From: an uncultured Mediterraneibacter sp.
GTDB taxonomy: Bacteria; Bacillota; Clostridia; Lachnospirales; Lachnospiraceae
NCBI GenBank assembly: GCA_944376685.1
Contig: CALWDN010000005.1
Coordinates: 1 to 46,900 of the forward strand
Length of the DNA: 46,900 nucleotides
Direction of reading: 5' to 3'
Under the pieces are notes generated by a model. That model saw only the letters and a program-made list of their open reading frames with translations. It was not told where the DNA came from and searched no databases. Every line of letters begins with the position of its first letter. Position 1 is the stretch's first letter. Position numbers and translations under genes: made by a program. Shown piece after piece: positions 25,986 to 35,254 of the stretch.

Positions 25986-26519
25986 ATGATCTATTCAAAC
26001 GATGAGTATTCCATTGCAGCCAGGGCAATACGGGGAGATTCCGGTGCATATGAAATGCTGCTTAAAAAGTATGAGTCTTATTTTTATAAAATTGCCTACC
26101 TGTATACAGGGAATGCGCATGATGCAATGGATGTGGTCCAGGAAAGCGTTTTTCAGGGATTTATCAAAATAAAGCATCTGAGGCATCCCGAGAAATTTCT
26201 GCCGTGGATGAACAGCATTGTTGTAAACCAGGCACTGCAGTATAGGCGAAAGCAGAAAAAATATGATTATTCCGGAGAACTCAGTGAAATTCCGGATGAG
26301 AGGGCCGGCTCTCCGGAGATGAAAATCGATTTGAACAGAGCATTAAAGAAACTTCGAAAGGCATATCGTGAATGTATTGTACTGAAATATTTTTACGATA
26401 AGCCGGTCAAAGAGATATCTCTGATAATGGGGGCTTCAGAAAACACTGTAAAAACATATCTTTCCAGAGGAAAGAAAGAATTGAAAGAATTGTTGAAGGA
26501 GGATTATTTTGAGGATTGA
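25986..26519 (+). CDS. ECF RNA polymerase sigma factor
   Basis: A 177-residue extracytoplasmic-function sigma factor. The ATG at 25986 follows AAAGGAG. Region 2 spans about residues 18-85 (LLKKYESYFYKIAYLYTG, DAMDVVQESVFQGF). Region 4 spans about residues 115-168 (YRECIVLKYFYDKPVKEISL, then ASENTVKTYLSRGKKELKEL). It overlaps its partner gene by 11 bases. The pair is probably an envelope-stress or small-molecule response switch. Targets might share TGAAAC-N17-CATCTAA. Confidence 0.92.
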   Translation: MIYSNDEYSIAARAIRGDSGAYEMLLKKYESYFYKIAYLYTGNAHDAMDVVQESVFQGFIKIKHLRHPEKFLPWMNSIVVNQALQYRRKQKKYDYSGELSEIPDERAGSPEMKIDLNRALKKLRKAYRECIVLKYFYDKPVKEISLIMGASENTVKTYLSRGKKELKELLKEDYFED

Positions 26520-27567
26520 CGATATATTATCAAATATTGAAATACCGGATGATCTGAATGCCGTTGTACAGAATTCCATATGTGATGCAGAGATGTACAG
26601 AAGGAAAAGACAGAGATATAACCGTATATTTGCGTCCTCTGCGGCAGCTGTATTTGTAATGTTTACAAGCCTCATAATAGGGCAGCCTGCATGGGCGCGC
26701 AGTATTCCGTTTATTGCAAATGTTTTTGACTATGTTAATGAGAACCTGATCGTGAAGGGACAATTTACACCTTACGTCACAAATATCAATGAGACAGTGC
26801 AAAGCAACGGGATAGGGATTACAATAACAGAAATATACTGTGACGGAGAGAATTTATTTATCAGTTATAATATCAATAGTTGCGAAAGCTTTTCTGATCT
26901 CGCAGATACGACGTATATGGGGAATCAGATAGAACTGGACCAGACAATAACAATTACAATTACTGACGGCGACAGCGTGCCTGTCAGCCTGGATGATATC
27001 GGAAATGGACAGTACGTTTACGGACAATTTACAGATGACCACAATTATGTCGGTGCATCATCATATCTGCAGGAGAAAGAAGCTTTCCCGGAAAAATTTA
27101 CGGCAGATATATGCATTGACGAGGTCAGGATCCTGTCGGACAGAGAAGTAAACCGGGATTGTGCCATAGCTGGGAACTGGAGATTTTCGATCCCTGTGGA
27201 GGTGAATCGGACAGATCTGTCGGTATTGTATCCGGATGTTGAAAACAGGGGACATACGATTGACAAGATTACAGTTTCACCGTTTTTAGTCAGCGTTTAT
27301 ACCTCATATCCGGATATCTACAGCGACAGGAAATATATAGACTATGATGTCGTCTGTTTCAGTGACCTGTCAGATGTGCCTCTGGCATGTAATGGCATAG
27401 CCGGTGATACACAGGCATTTTACAAGTTTAACAGGGCGGATATGAAAGGAAGTTTACGGATATATGTTGTGGATTACGCGGAGATGAGGGAAAAGGGCGA
27501 AAATACAACGGATGAAAATGTTATTAAGAAATATGCGATCACAGATACGGTTATTCAACTAGATTAA
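26509..27567 (+). CDS. DUF4179 membrane-anchored anti-sigma-like protein
   Basis: A 352-residue protein with a short cytoplasmic N-terminus, one membrane helix (about 40-58, IFASSAAAVFVMFTSLIIG) and a large extracytoplasmic beta-rich DUF4179-type domain (PFIANVFDYVNENLIVKGQF, GIGITITEIYCDGENLFISY). Such proteins act as partners of ECF sigma factors. The start is TTG at 26509 behind GAAGGAGG at 6 bases. It overlaps the sigma stop, so translation is probably coupled. The zinc-binding anti-sigma motif (HxxxCxxC) is absent, so sequestration would rely on the short N-terminal segment. Confidence 0.82.
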   Translation: MRIDDILSNIEIPDDLNAVVQNSICDAEMYRRKRQRYNRIFASSAAAVFVMFTSLIIGQPAWARSIPFIANVFDYVNENLIVKGQFTPYVTNINETVQSNGIGITITEIYCDGENLFISYNINSCESFSDLADTTYMGNQIELDQTITITITDGDSVPVSLDDIGNGQYVYGQFTDDHNYVGASSYLQEKEAFPEKFTADICIDEVRILSDREVNRDCAIAGNWRFSIPVEVNRTDLSVLYPDVENRGHTIDKITVSPFLVSVYTSYPDIYSDRKYIDYDVVCFSDLSDVPLACNGIAGDTQAFYKFNRADMKGSLRIYVVDYAEMREKGENTTDENVIKKYAITDTVIQLD

Positions 27568-27573
27568 TGAACG

Positions 27574-27609
27574 ACGGAGTCTCCGGTGAAAGGAGGCTCC
27601 GTTTCTTTA
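27574..27609 (+). terminator. Intrinsic terminator after the sigma operon
   Basis: ACGGAGTCTCC (27574-27584) pairs with GGAGGCTCCGT (27592-27602) with one T-G pair, then TTCTTTA. Confidence 0.8.
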
Positions 27610-27691
27610 TGCTTTTTAATGACATGGCCATGACAATATGCTATATTTATTAAATGGGCAATCAGGTTTCAAAGAAAGGCGGTGAGAGGAT

Positions 27692-28624
27692 ATGGCCCGA
27701 TATACATGCAGGCGTATACTGACGGGGCTCCTCTCTCTTTTTGTCCTTATTACGGTTACGTTTTTCCTGGTCCGCATCATCCCGGGAAGCCCGTTCCAGA
27801 GGGGCGGGGTGTCGGAGTCGGTGGTGGAGGCCATCGAGCAGGAGTATGGCCTGAATGAGCCGCTCTTTACACAGTATCTTTCCTATATCGGCGGTGTGCT
27901 GCACGGGGATCTCGGAATTTCCTATCAGGATCCGGCCGTCCGTGTGACGGAAGTCATCGCGCGGGCGTGGCCGGTCACGGCTTCTGTAGGCGCCGCTGCG
28001 CTGATCGTTTCTCTGATCCTGGGAACCGGCCTTGGGATCCTGAGCGCCGTGTCGGGACGGAGAAGCGTGAAACAGGTGATCTCAGCCGGCGGCATGATCG
28101 CGGCGGGAATCCCCGGTTTCGCGGCGGCCATCCTGCTGATGCTTGTATTCAGTGTGAAATTAAAGCTTCTCCCGGCGTCCGGACTTTTAAGCCCGGTCCA
28201 TTACATCCTGCCGGTGGCGGCGCTCTCGCTGTATCCGGCGGCCATGGTCTCGCGGCTGGTCAGCAGTACGCTGGAGACGGAGCTTACGAAAGATTATGTG
28301 CTGTTTGCCAGGGCCAAAGGGCTTGGCAGGCGGCAGGTCATATTTACACATGCGCTGAAAAATGCGTATCTTCCGGTTATCAATTATATCGGCCCGGCGT
28401 CTGCATCCCTGTTGACGGGAAGCTTCGTGGTGGAGAGCATTTTCACTATACCCGGCCTGGGGCGGGAGTTCGTCGGATCGATCACAAACCGGGATTACAC
28501 GCTCATCCTTGGGCTTACGGTCTTCATGGGGGCGGTGGTGATCCTTGTAAATCTTATTACGGACCTGCTGTGCGCGTGGCTGGATCCGAAGACCCGGAGG
28601 GCATACCGGGAGGAGCGCGCATAA
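27692..28624 (+). CDS. Peptide/nickel-type ABC transporter permease (DppB type)
   Basis: A 310-residue permease with about six helices, first gene of a long operon. It opens CRRILTGLLSLFVLITVTFF, has the PGSPFQRGG loop typical of DppB/OppB, and the EAA-like loop DYVLFARAKGLGRRQVIFTH. It pairs with the following DppC-type subunit. GGCGGTGAGAGG precedes the start. No clear promoter was recognised in the 124 bases upstream. Confidence 0.92.
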   Translation: MARYTCRRILTGLLSLFVLITVTFFLVRIIPGSPFQRGGVSESVVEAIEQEYGLNEPLFTQYLSYIGGVLHGDLGISYQDPAVRVTEVIARAWPVTASVGAAALIVSLILGTGLGILSAVSGRRSVKQVISAGGMIAAGIPGFAAAILLMLVFSVKLKLLPASGLLSPVHYILPVAALSLYPAAMVSRLVSSTLETELTKDYVLFARAKGLGRRQVIFTHALKNAYLPVINYIGPASASLLTGSFVVESIFTIPGLGREFVGSITNRDYTLILGLTVFMGAVVILVNLITDLLCAWLDPKTRRAYREERA

Positions 28625-28643
28625 ACGGAAAGGAGGGCACGTC

Positions 28644-29510
28644 ATGCTGAAGCGGATCAGACAGCAGTGGAAAACATACATGGGCGGCAGTCGGATGGCG
28701 GCGGCCGGATGCATCGTACTCGCGGTCTGGATCCTGCTGGCGGTGATGGTGCCGCTTGTCAGTCCCTGGTCGTATTCCGCGCAGGATGCGCAGATCCGGA
28801 ACCAGGGCGTTTCCCTGCTCCACTGGTTCGGGACGGACCGGTTCGGACGGGATCTGTTTACGAGAGTGTGGTACGGCGCCGGCATCAGCCTTACTGTGGG
28901 GATCGCCAGCGCACTGATCAATGGTGCGATCGGTGTGCTCTATGGTGCGGTGTCCGGTTTCGCAGGCCGGCATATGGATCTGATCCTGATGCGGATCGCG
29001 GACATCATTTCCGCCATTCCGTCCATGCTCTATGTGATCCTGCTTACCCTGGTCATGGGGGCGGGGATCGGAAGCATGATCCTGGGACTCTGCGTGGCAG
29101 GATGGATCGGCATGGCGCGGATGGTCCGGGGAGAGATCCTGAAACTCAAAGAAATGGAATATGCTTACGCGGCCCGGATGGAAGGGATCCGTCCGCTGCG
29201 CATCCTGTTGCGGCATCTGCTGCCGAATGCGGCGGGGACGATCATCGTAAACCTGATCTTTCTCGTTCCCCAGGCGATTTTTACGGAAGCATTCTTAAGC
29301 TTCCTGGGCGTGGGGATCGAGGCGCCGGCGGCCAGCCTGGGAACGATCATCCAGGAGGCGAGGAGTCAGATGATGCTTTACCCGCAGCAGATGGTCTTTC
29401 CCCTGCTGGTGCTCTGCGTGATGCTGCTCGCCCTGAATATGGCGGGGACGGCGGCTGAGCAGAAGGCAGGAGGCCGCATGGAGACTGTGAGAGGAAGAGA
29501 AGACCGATGA
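28644..29510 (+). CDS. Peptide/nickel-type ABC transporter permease (DppC type)
   Basis: A 288-residue permease. Landmarks are the N-terminal helix AAAGCIVLAVWILLAVMVPL, the HWFGTDRFGRDLFTRVWYG motif common to DppC/OppC, and the loop EYAYAARMEGIRPLRILLRH. AAAGGAGGG precedes the start. The end overlaps the ATPase gene by 4 bases. Confidence 0.93.
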   Translation: MLKRIRQQWKTYMGGSRMAAAGCIVLAVWILLAVMVPLVSPWSYSAQDAQIRNQGVSLLHWFGTDRFGRDLFTRVWYGAGISLTVGIASALINGAIGVLYGAVSGFAGRHMDLILMRIADIISAIPSMLYVILLTLVMGAGIGSMILGLCVAGWIGMARMVRGEILKLKEMEYAYAARMEGIRPLRILLRHLLPNAAGTIIVNLIFLVPQAIFTEAFLSFLGVGIEAPAASLGTIIQEARSQMMLYPQQMVFPLLVLCVMLLALNMAGTAAEQKAGGRMETVRGREDR

Positions 29511-31342
29511 ATGTGCTGGAAGTAAAGAACCTGAGTGTGCAGTACCCGGGGACGGAAGGCGCATCAGAGATCGTGAAGGATATCAGTTTTACAGTAGAAG
29601 AAGGCGGCATCACCGGGATCGTCGGCCAGTCCGGTTCCGGGAAAAGCACGGCTATGCTGGCGGTGATGGGGCTGCTGGACGGACGCGCGTCCGTGCAGTA
29701 CGGGCAGATCACGGTGAACGGGAAGGCGCCCGCACCGGGGCGGAATATCGCCATGATCTTTCAGGATTCATTAAGCTGCCTGAATCCGTCCGTGAAGATC
29801 GGGCGGCAGATCACGGAAACCGTCCGGACGCGGAAAGGCTGTGGCAGGAAAGAGGCGGCGGCCCGCGCAGAAGAACTGCTGGAGACAGTCGGGATCCGCA
29901 ATCCTGCGCTCCGGATGCGGCAGTATCCCTTTGAACTGTCCGGCGGAATGCGTCAGCGGGTAGTGCTGGCCATCGCCCTGGCCTGCGAGCCGGACCTGAT
30001 CATCGCGGATGAGCCGACCACGGCGCTGGATGCGGTGGTGCAGGCACAGATCCTGCAGCTCCTGCGACGGATCGTGCGGGAGACCGGGACGGCCCTCCTG
30101 CTGGTCAGCCACGATATGGGCGTGACGGCGGCCATGTGCCGGAATGTGTATGTGATGCACGGCGGCAGGATCATAGAAGAGGGAACCGCAGAGGATATTT
30201 TCTATGATCCGTCAGAAGAATATACGAAGCAGCTTCTTAAGGATGCGAAAGGCGGCAGGCTGCGGGAGAAGGAAAAAAGAAATGCGGATGATCCGGAGAG
30301 CGGGGAAGAGGCGCTGATCCGGATGACGCATGTGACGAAAATATTTGATGCGGATGAAGGCGTCCGAGATGTGTCTCTGGAGATCCGAAAAAGTGAGATC
30401 CTGGCCCTGGTCGGGGAGAGCGGGAGCGGCAAGACGACGGCGGCCCGGATCCTGACCGGCATGCTCCGGGAAGATGCAGGCCGGCTTTATTACAGAGGGC
30501 GGATCCCGCAGCGGGGACGGAGGATGGATTCGTTTGGCGGAAAAGTTCAGATGGTGTTCCAGGATCCCTATGCATCGCTGAACCCATGTCTGACCGTGCG
30601 CCAGGCACTCTCTGAGGCGCTGGACGCGGCGGTGCGCCTTGGCGGTCATGATGCGGGAGATGCAGATGCAAGAGTGGCCGGGCATCCTTTGTCAGAACAG
30701 GAAAAAGAGGAGCGGATCCGGAAGATCCTTGCTCTGACCGGACTGTCTTACGGCGATGCAGACCGTTATCCCCATGCCTTTTCCGGCGGGCAGCGGCAGC
30801 GCATCGGCATTGCCCGGGCACTGATCACAGAGCCCGAAGTGCTGGTCTGTGATGAAGCGATTTCCTCGTTGGATGCGACCACGCGGGAGCAGATCCTGGA
30901 ACTGCTCTTCCGGGTCCAGAGAAAGATCGGGTTCGCCTGCCTGTTCATTTCCCATGATATGCACGTGGTGCGCAGGATCAGCGACCGGATCGCCGTGATG
31001 TACGGCGGACAGATCGTGGAGACGGGAAGGACCAAAAAGGTCTGCTCCGATCCCTGGCATCCGTATACGAAGCTGCTTTTAGAGGCGGTTCCGGAGCCCG
31101 ATCCGGTCCGGGCGAAGAAGATAAAATCCGGCCCGGTAAAGGAGGCTGCCGGAACGGATCAGTCCGATGCGGCGGAGGCATGCTGCCCGTTCGCGGGACG
31201 CTGCGGATATGCCCTGGAATGCTGCCGGCGGGAGAGGCCGGAGCAGTATGCATTCGGAGACAGGGGCGTGTCCTGTTTCCTTTATTCGGATGAACACAGC
31301 GGACGCCGCAGCGGTGCGTACCGGATGACGTCCCAGATATAA
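29507..31342 (+). CDS. Fused peptide ABC transporter ATPase (DppD-DppF type)
   Basis: A 611-residue double ATPase; in many relatives these are two genes. Half one: Walker A GQSGSGKST (40-48), signature ELSGGMRQRV, Walker B LIIADEPTTALD. Half two: Walker A GESGSGKTT (303-311), signature AFSGGQRQRIGIARA, Walker B VLVCDEAISSLD. The C-terminus has the cysteine-rich CPFAGRCGYALECC stretch typical of oligopeptide ATPases that bind an iron-sulfur cluster. It powers the importer with the two permeases and the binding protein that follows. Confidence 0.94.
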   Translation: MNVLEVKNLSVQYPGTEGASEIVKDISFTVEEGGITGIVGQSGSGKSTAMLAVMGLLDGRASVQYGQITVNGKAPAPGRNIAMIFQDSLSCLNPSVKIGRQITETVRTRKGCGRKEAAARAEELLETVGIRNPALRMRQYPFELSGGMRQRVVLAIALACEPDLIIADEPTTALDAVVQAQILQLLRRIVRETGTALLLVSHDMGVTAAMCRNVYVMHGGRIIEEGTAEDIFYDPSEEYTKQLLKDAKGGRLREKEKRNADDPESGEEALIRMTHVTKIFDADEGVRDVSLEIRKSEILALVGESGSGKTTAARILTGMLREDAGRLYYRGRIPQRGRRMDSFGGKVQMVFQDPYASLNPCLTVRQALSEALDAAVRLGGHDAGDADARVAGHPLSEQEKEERIRKILALTGLSYGDADRYPHAFSGGQRQRIGIARALITEPEVLVCDEAISSLDATTREQILELLFRVQRKIGFACLFISHDMHVVRRISDRIAVMYGGQIVETGRTKKVCSDPWHPYTKLLLEAVPEPDPVRAKKIKSGPVKEAAGTDQSDAAEACCPFAGRCGYALECCRRERPEQYAFGDRGVSCFLYSDEHSGRRSGAYRMTSQI

Positions 31343-31359
31343 GAAAAGGATACGATAAG

Positions 31360-32976
31360 ATGAAGAAACGGATTACAGCAGTAATTTTAATATTGGCCCT
31401 GGCCTGCTCCTGTGTGCTGCCCGGATGCGTGACGGCGGACCCGGCTCCGGAGAATGCAGGGAGGAAGGCCATCACGGTGGCAGTCAGCAGCGATACAGGC
31501 TCCATGGATCCGGCAGGGTCCATCGCCCTTACCTACCTTGCCTATTCGGTGAGCGCGCTGGATGAGCTGCTGACCTTTGATGAAGAGGGAGAGATCGATT
31601 ACCGGGCGGCCGAGAGCTATGAGGTAAATGAGGATTCTACGGAATGGACCTTCCATCTGCGCGAGGATGCACGGTGGTCCGACGGCACTCCCGTGACGGC
31701 TGCGGATTTCCTGAATACCATCACCCGTGCCCTGGATCCGGCCTCCGGGAGCGGCTATGCGAATTATCTGTTCCCCATTGAGAATGCGGAAGCCATCTAC
31801 AACGGGGAGGCAGAACCGGACAGTCTGGGCGTGGAGGCGTCCGACGATTACACTCTGGTCTTTCATCTGGCTGAACCCTGTGTTTATTTCCTGGATCTTC
31901 TGAGGCTGCCTGTCTATACGCCGTCCTGTGCAAAGTATGCGGACTCCGCGGAGAGCGGATGGGACCGGGATCCCGGGACCAGCCTGGCAAACGGGCCGTT
32001 CCGTCTGGAGAAATATGTGCCGGACCAGTATTTTATCCTGGAGAAGAATGAATACTACTGGAATGCGGATGCGGTAAAGCTTGACCGGATCACTTATCGC
32101 TTTTTTGACGATACTCAGGCCATGGCGAATGCCTATGAAGCCGGCGAGGTGGATGTGGCTACTTCTCTCTCCTCAACGGTCATGGAGATGTACGAGGGGC
32201 AGGAAGACCTCTTCGTCACAGACCTGATCGCCACGCGGTACATTTATATGAACCTGAACGTGGAGCCGCTTGATGACGTCCGTGTCCGGGAAGCCGTCAA
32301 TCTGGCCATTAACCGGGAAGATCTGTGCACCATCGTGGGCAGTGATACGGAGCCCGCCTATAACCTGGTGGCTAAATATATGAAAGACCGGAATACAGGC
32401 GGATACTTTGTGGATGAGGCGGAGCAGCCCTTTGAGGAAAATGTGGAGCGCGCCCGGGAGCTGCTGGCGGAGGCCGGCTATCCGGACGGGGAGGGATTCC
32501 CGGAACTGACGTATAAATATCCGACGCTTGAGATGGATTCCGTCACCGCCCAGGTGGTCCAGGAGCAGCTGAAGAACAATCTGGGCATCACGATCCGTCT
32601 GGAAGCCCAGGAACTGCAGGCCAATTATTCATCGCGGCATGCGGGGGACTTTGATCTCTGCCGGATGAACTGGACGGCGGATTTTGCCGATCCTTATACC
32701 TATCTCTCCATGCTCATGTCCAACAGCACCTATAACTGCAGCGGTATCTGCGATCCGCAGTATGATGAGCTGGTGGCGCAGTCCGGTTCGGAGTCTGATC
32801 CGGCGGCGCGGGCGGATCTGATGCACCGGGCGGAGCAGCTGGCGGTGGGAGAACAGTTTTACATTATCCCCCTCTATGCCATGAAGAGCGTGAACCTGGT
32901 GAACCCGGAGGTGACGGGGATCCGTCAGATCCCGGCCAGCGGTTCACTGGAATACCGGTATGCGGATATCGGATAA
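31360..32976 (+). CDS. Oligopeptide-binding lipoprotein (OppA type, SBP family 5)
   Basis: A 538-residue solute-binding protein. The signal peptide carries two possible lipidation cysteines, Cys16 and Cys23 (LPGC). Family 5 landmarks include RKAITVAVSSDTGSMDPA, WTFHLREDARWSDGTPVTAADF, LANGPFRLEKY and MNWTADFADPYTYLSML, which is like OppA and not like the nickel binder NikA. It probably captures peptides. AAAGGA precedes the ATG. It is the fourth gene of the operon, not the first, and is followed by exporter genes. Confidence 0.93.
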   Translation: MKKRITAVILILALACSCVLPGCVTADPAPENAGRKAITVAVSSDTGSMDPAGSIALTYLAYSVSALDELLTFDEEGEIDYRAAESYEVNEDSTEWTFHLREDARWSDGTPVTAADFLNTITRALDPASGSGYANYLFPIENAEAIYNGEAEPDSLGVEASDDYTLVFHLAEPCVYFLDLLRLPVYTPSCAKYADSAESGWDRDPGTSLANGPFRLEKYVPDQYFILEKNEYYWNADAVKLDRITYRFFDDTQAMANAYEAGEVDVATSLSSTVMEMYEGQEDLFVTDLIATRYIYMNLNVEPLDDVRVREAVNLAINREDLCTIVGSDTEPAYNLVAKYMKDRNTGGYFVDEAEQPFEENVERARELLAEAGYPDGEGFPELTYKYPTLEMDSVTAQVVQEQLKNNLGITIRLEAQELQANYSSRHAGDFDLCRMNWTADFADPYTYLSMLMSNSTYNCSGICDPQYDELVAQSGSESDPAARADLMHRAEQLAVGEQFYIIPLYAMKSVNLVNPEVTGIRQIPASGSLEYRYADIG

Positions 32977-32991
32977 AAAGGGAGAAGAGAG

Positions 32992-33765
32992 ATGGACGAC
33001 AAATCGATCGTAGAGATGGCGGTCCTGGCGGGCGAGATCATGCTGCGAAGCGGCGCGGAGACGTACCGTGTGGAAGATACGATGAAGCATATCCTGGGTA
33101 CTACCGGTACGGCCGAAGCGGAGGCGCTTGTCATGCTGACGAGCATCATGGTCACGGTCAGCCGTCCCGGGGAGGATACTGTCACTGTCATGCGGCGCGT
33201 ATATGACCGGGGAACCAATATGCACCGCATCGTTGAGGTCAATGAGATCTCGAGAAGAGACGGCGGGGGGGAACTGACGGCGGAAGAGACGATGGAAAGG
33301 CTGAAGTCGGTCCGGGGGAAACAGTACAGCACATGGATGTACAATCTGGCCACCGTCATGGTGCCGGCCGGGTTTGCCCCGCTCTTTGGCGGAGGACCTG
33401 CGGAGTTTGTCTCCGCCGCAGCCGCAGGTGTGATCCTGGCGGTCCTGATGACCATCGGGAAACGGATCCGGCTGGGCGGATTTGTCCTCAACGTGCTGTG
33501 CGCGGCAGGCGTTGCGGCTGCGGCTGCCGTACTGAAGGTAACGGAGCCGGTCGTAAATATGGATACGGTCATCATCAGCAGCATTATGCCGATGGTGCCC
33601 GGCGTGGCGATCACCAACGCCATCCGGGATACGCTCCGGGGCGATTACATTTCCGGAGGGGCGAGGGCGCTGGAAGCGTTCGTGACGGCTGCGGCTGTGG
33701 CGATCGGTGTCGGCGCGGGCATAGCCTCTGTAAATATCCTGTGGCAGGGAGGTGTACTGCTGTGA
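32992..33765 (+). CDS. ThrE-type threonine/serine exporter, large part (YjjP type)
   Basis: A 257-residue DUF1212 protein. The cytoplasmic N-terminus (VEMAVLAGEIMLRSGAETYR, VEDTMKHIL, MLTSIMVTV) is followed by about five membrane helices from residue 120 on (FAPLFGGGPAEFVSAAAAGV, ISSIMPMVPGVAITNAIRD). In actinobacterial ThrE both halves are one protein that exports threonine and serine; here they are split into two adjacent genes. GGAGAAGAG precedes the start. The stop overlaps the next start. Confidence 0.88.
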   Translation: MDDKSIVEMAVLAGEIMLRSGAETYRVEDTMKHILGTTGTAEAEALVMLTSIMVTVSRPGEDTVTVMRRVYDRGTNMHRIVEVNEISRRDGGGELTAEETMERLKSVRGKQYSTWMYNLATVMVPAGFAPLFGGGPAEFVSAAAAGVILAVLMTIGKRIRLGGFVLNVLCAAGVAAAAAVLKVTEPVVNMDTVIISSIMPMVPGVAITNAIRDTLRGDYISGGARALEAFVTAAAVAIGVGAGIASVNILWQGGVLL

Positions 33766-34220
33766 CGGATCTTATATTGGCGATTCTTGGAAGTTTTATT
33801 GCGATCATCGGTTTCGCGGTGCTGGTGGAGACCCCTCGGAAATACGTGCTGCAGGCGGGGATTGCCGGAGCCTGCGGAGGCGGCGTCTATTTCTTCAGCT
33901 CGCAGAGCGGCCTGGATGTGGTGATGGCCAGCTTTCTTTCAGCCCTGGCCATTTCCCTGCTGGCGCACATTTTTGCAAGGATCTTCAAGGCGCCGGTCAC
34001 GGTGTTCCTGATCGCGGGGATCCTGCCAACGGTGCCGGGCGCCGGGATGTACCGGACGGTGTATTACATCATTGCGGACGACCGGACCCATGCGGCTTAT
34101 TATCTGGTACAGACGCTGGAGATCGCGGGCGTGATCGCACTGGCGATCTTTATCATGGACGCGCTGTTCCGGCTGCGGCCGCGTAAGGACATCAGCAGGC
34201 CGGGGGTGAGCGGACGATGA
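33762..34220 (+). CDS. ThrE-type threonine/serine exporter, small part (YjjB type)
   Basis: A 152-residue DUF3815 membrane protein starting at GTG 33762, behind GGGAGGTG. The start overlaps the stop of the large part by 4 bases (GTGA). A longer frame from 33333 exists but has no family similarity before this GTG. It has about four to five helices (LILAILGSFIAIIGFAVLVE, VFLIAGILPTVPGAGMYRT). Its stop overlaps the cobU start by 4 bases, so the exporter and cobU are translationally linked. Confidence 0.88.
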   Translation: MTDLILAILGSFIAIIGFAVLVETPRKYVLQAGIAGACGGGVYFFSSQSGLDVVMASFLSALAISLLAHIFARIFKAPVTVFLIAGILPTVPGAGMYRTVYYIIADDRTHAAYYLVQTLEIAGVIALAIFIMDALFRLRPRKDISRPGVSGR

Positions 34221-35239
34221 TGGAACTTGTAACAGGCGGAAGCGGCAGCGGAAAATCCGCTTATGCAGAGGAACGGATCTGTACGCTCCACCGGGGACTG
34301 TGCGAAGAGCAAAATACAGAAATCCCGCTGTACTATATCGCGGATATGATCCCGTACGGTCGGGAGACGGAGAAGAAGATCGGGAAACACCGGCAGCAGC
34401 GTGCGGGAAAAGGATTTGTCACGCTGGAATGGTATGTGGATCTGCCGGGGAAGCTTTCCGGCGCCGGACTGGAAGGCCTTACAGAGGTCGGGGCAGAAAA
34501 TCAAAGCGGCGCCTGTGTGCTGCTGGAATGTGTCTCCAACCTGACAGCCAATGAGATGTATGAACCCGGCGGCGCAGGCGTCCATACGGTGGAGCGCATC
34601 ACGGAGGGTGTGCGGATGCTGCGGGAGCGGTGCGCACATCTCGTGGTTGTTACAAACGACGTGTTCCGGGAGAGCGTGCCGGATTCGGACGAGATGGCGC
34701 AGTATAAGAAAAATCTGGGCGCGGTCAACCGCGCGCTTGCACAGATGGCGGATCGGGTGACGGAAGTCGTCTTCGGCCGGCCGGTCTGTGTAAAGGGTGA
34801 AGAGGCCGGAAAGACCGTCCGGACGACAGATGAAGGAGCGGATGCAGGAATGGTTTTGATTACAGGCGGGGCATATCAGGGAAAGCGTGAATTTGCAAAA
34901 GAAAAATATAAGTTCAAAGAATGGGCAGACGGCGCGGTATGTGGGATGGATGAGATCGGATCCTGCCGCGTGCTGGATCATTTTCACCTGTTTATCCGCC
35001 GGTGGCTGCAGGCGGGAAAGACGCAGGAAGAACTGATCCGACTGCTTCTTGAGCAGGACGAGGATCAGCAGGATGAGAAGCGGATCATCATCTGTGACGA
35101 GACCGGGTGCGGGCTGGTGCCGGTCGATGCCTTCGAGCGGGAATACCGGGAAGCGGCCGGCCGGATCTGTACAGCGCTTGCGGAACATGCGGATGAAGTA
35201 TACCGCGTGGTCTGCGGGATCGGGATGAGAATAAAATAA
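34217..35239 (+). CDS. cobU: Tandem CobU: cobinamide kinase/guanylyltransferase plus second CobU-like domain
   Basis: CobU phosphorylates adenosylcobinamide and adds GMP for nucleotide loop assembly. The N-terminal copy (1-about 193) is complete: P-loop GGSGSGKSAY (7-16), the guanylylated His58 and Arg62 in GKHRQQR, LLECVSNLTANEM and VTNDVFRESVPDSDE. The C-terminal copy (about 211-340) has its own P-loop GGAYQGKRE (from Gly217) and a matching end (CDETGCGLVPVDAFEREYRE, ADEVYRVVCGIG), but no HxxxR guanylylation motif. At 340 residues it is almost double the usual length of about 180. The second copy may be a kinase-only or regulatory domain. Confidence 0.87.
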   Translation: MMELVTGGSGSGKSAYAEERICTLHRGLCEEQNTEIPLYYIADMIPYGRETEKKIGKHRQQRAGKGFVTLEWYVDLPGKLSGAGLEGLTEVGAENQSGACVLLECVSNLTANEMYEPGGAGVHTVERITEGVRMLRERCAHLVVVTNDVFRESVPDSDEMAQYKKNLGAVNRALAQMADRVTEVVFGRPVCVKGEEAGKTVRTTDEGADAGMVLITGGAYQGKREFAKEKYKFKEWADGAVCGMDEIGSCRVLDHFHLFIRRWLQAGKTQEELIRLLLEQDEDQQDEKRIIICDETGCGLVPVDAFEREYREAAGRICTALAEHADEVYRVVCGIGMRIK

Positions 35240-35254
35240 AGGAGCGTATCAGAT

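Noticed and set aside
27610..27691. Cobalamin riboswitch before the peptide/cob operon
   Set aside because: The gap after the preceding terminator is only about 80 bases, too short, and the B12-box consensus was not seen.
31360..32976. Nickel or cobalt-binding protein NikA next to cobalamin genes
   Set aside because: The NWTADFADPYTYLSM segment and overall pattern fit peptide-binding OppA proteins better than NikA.
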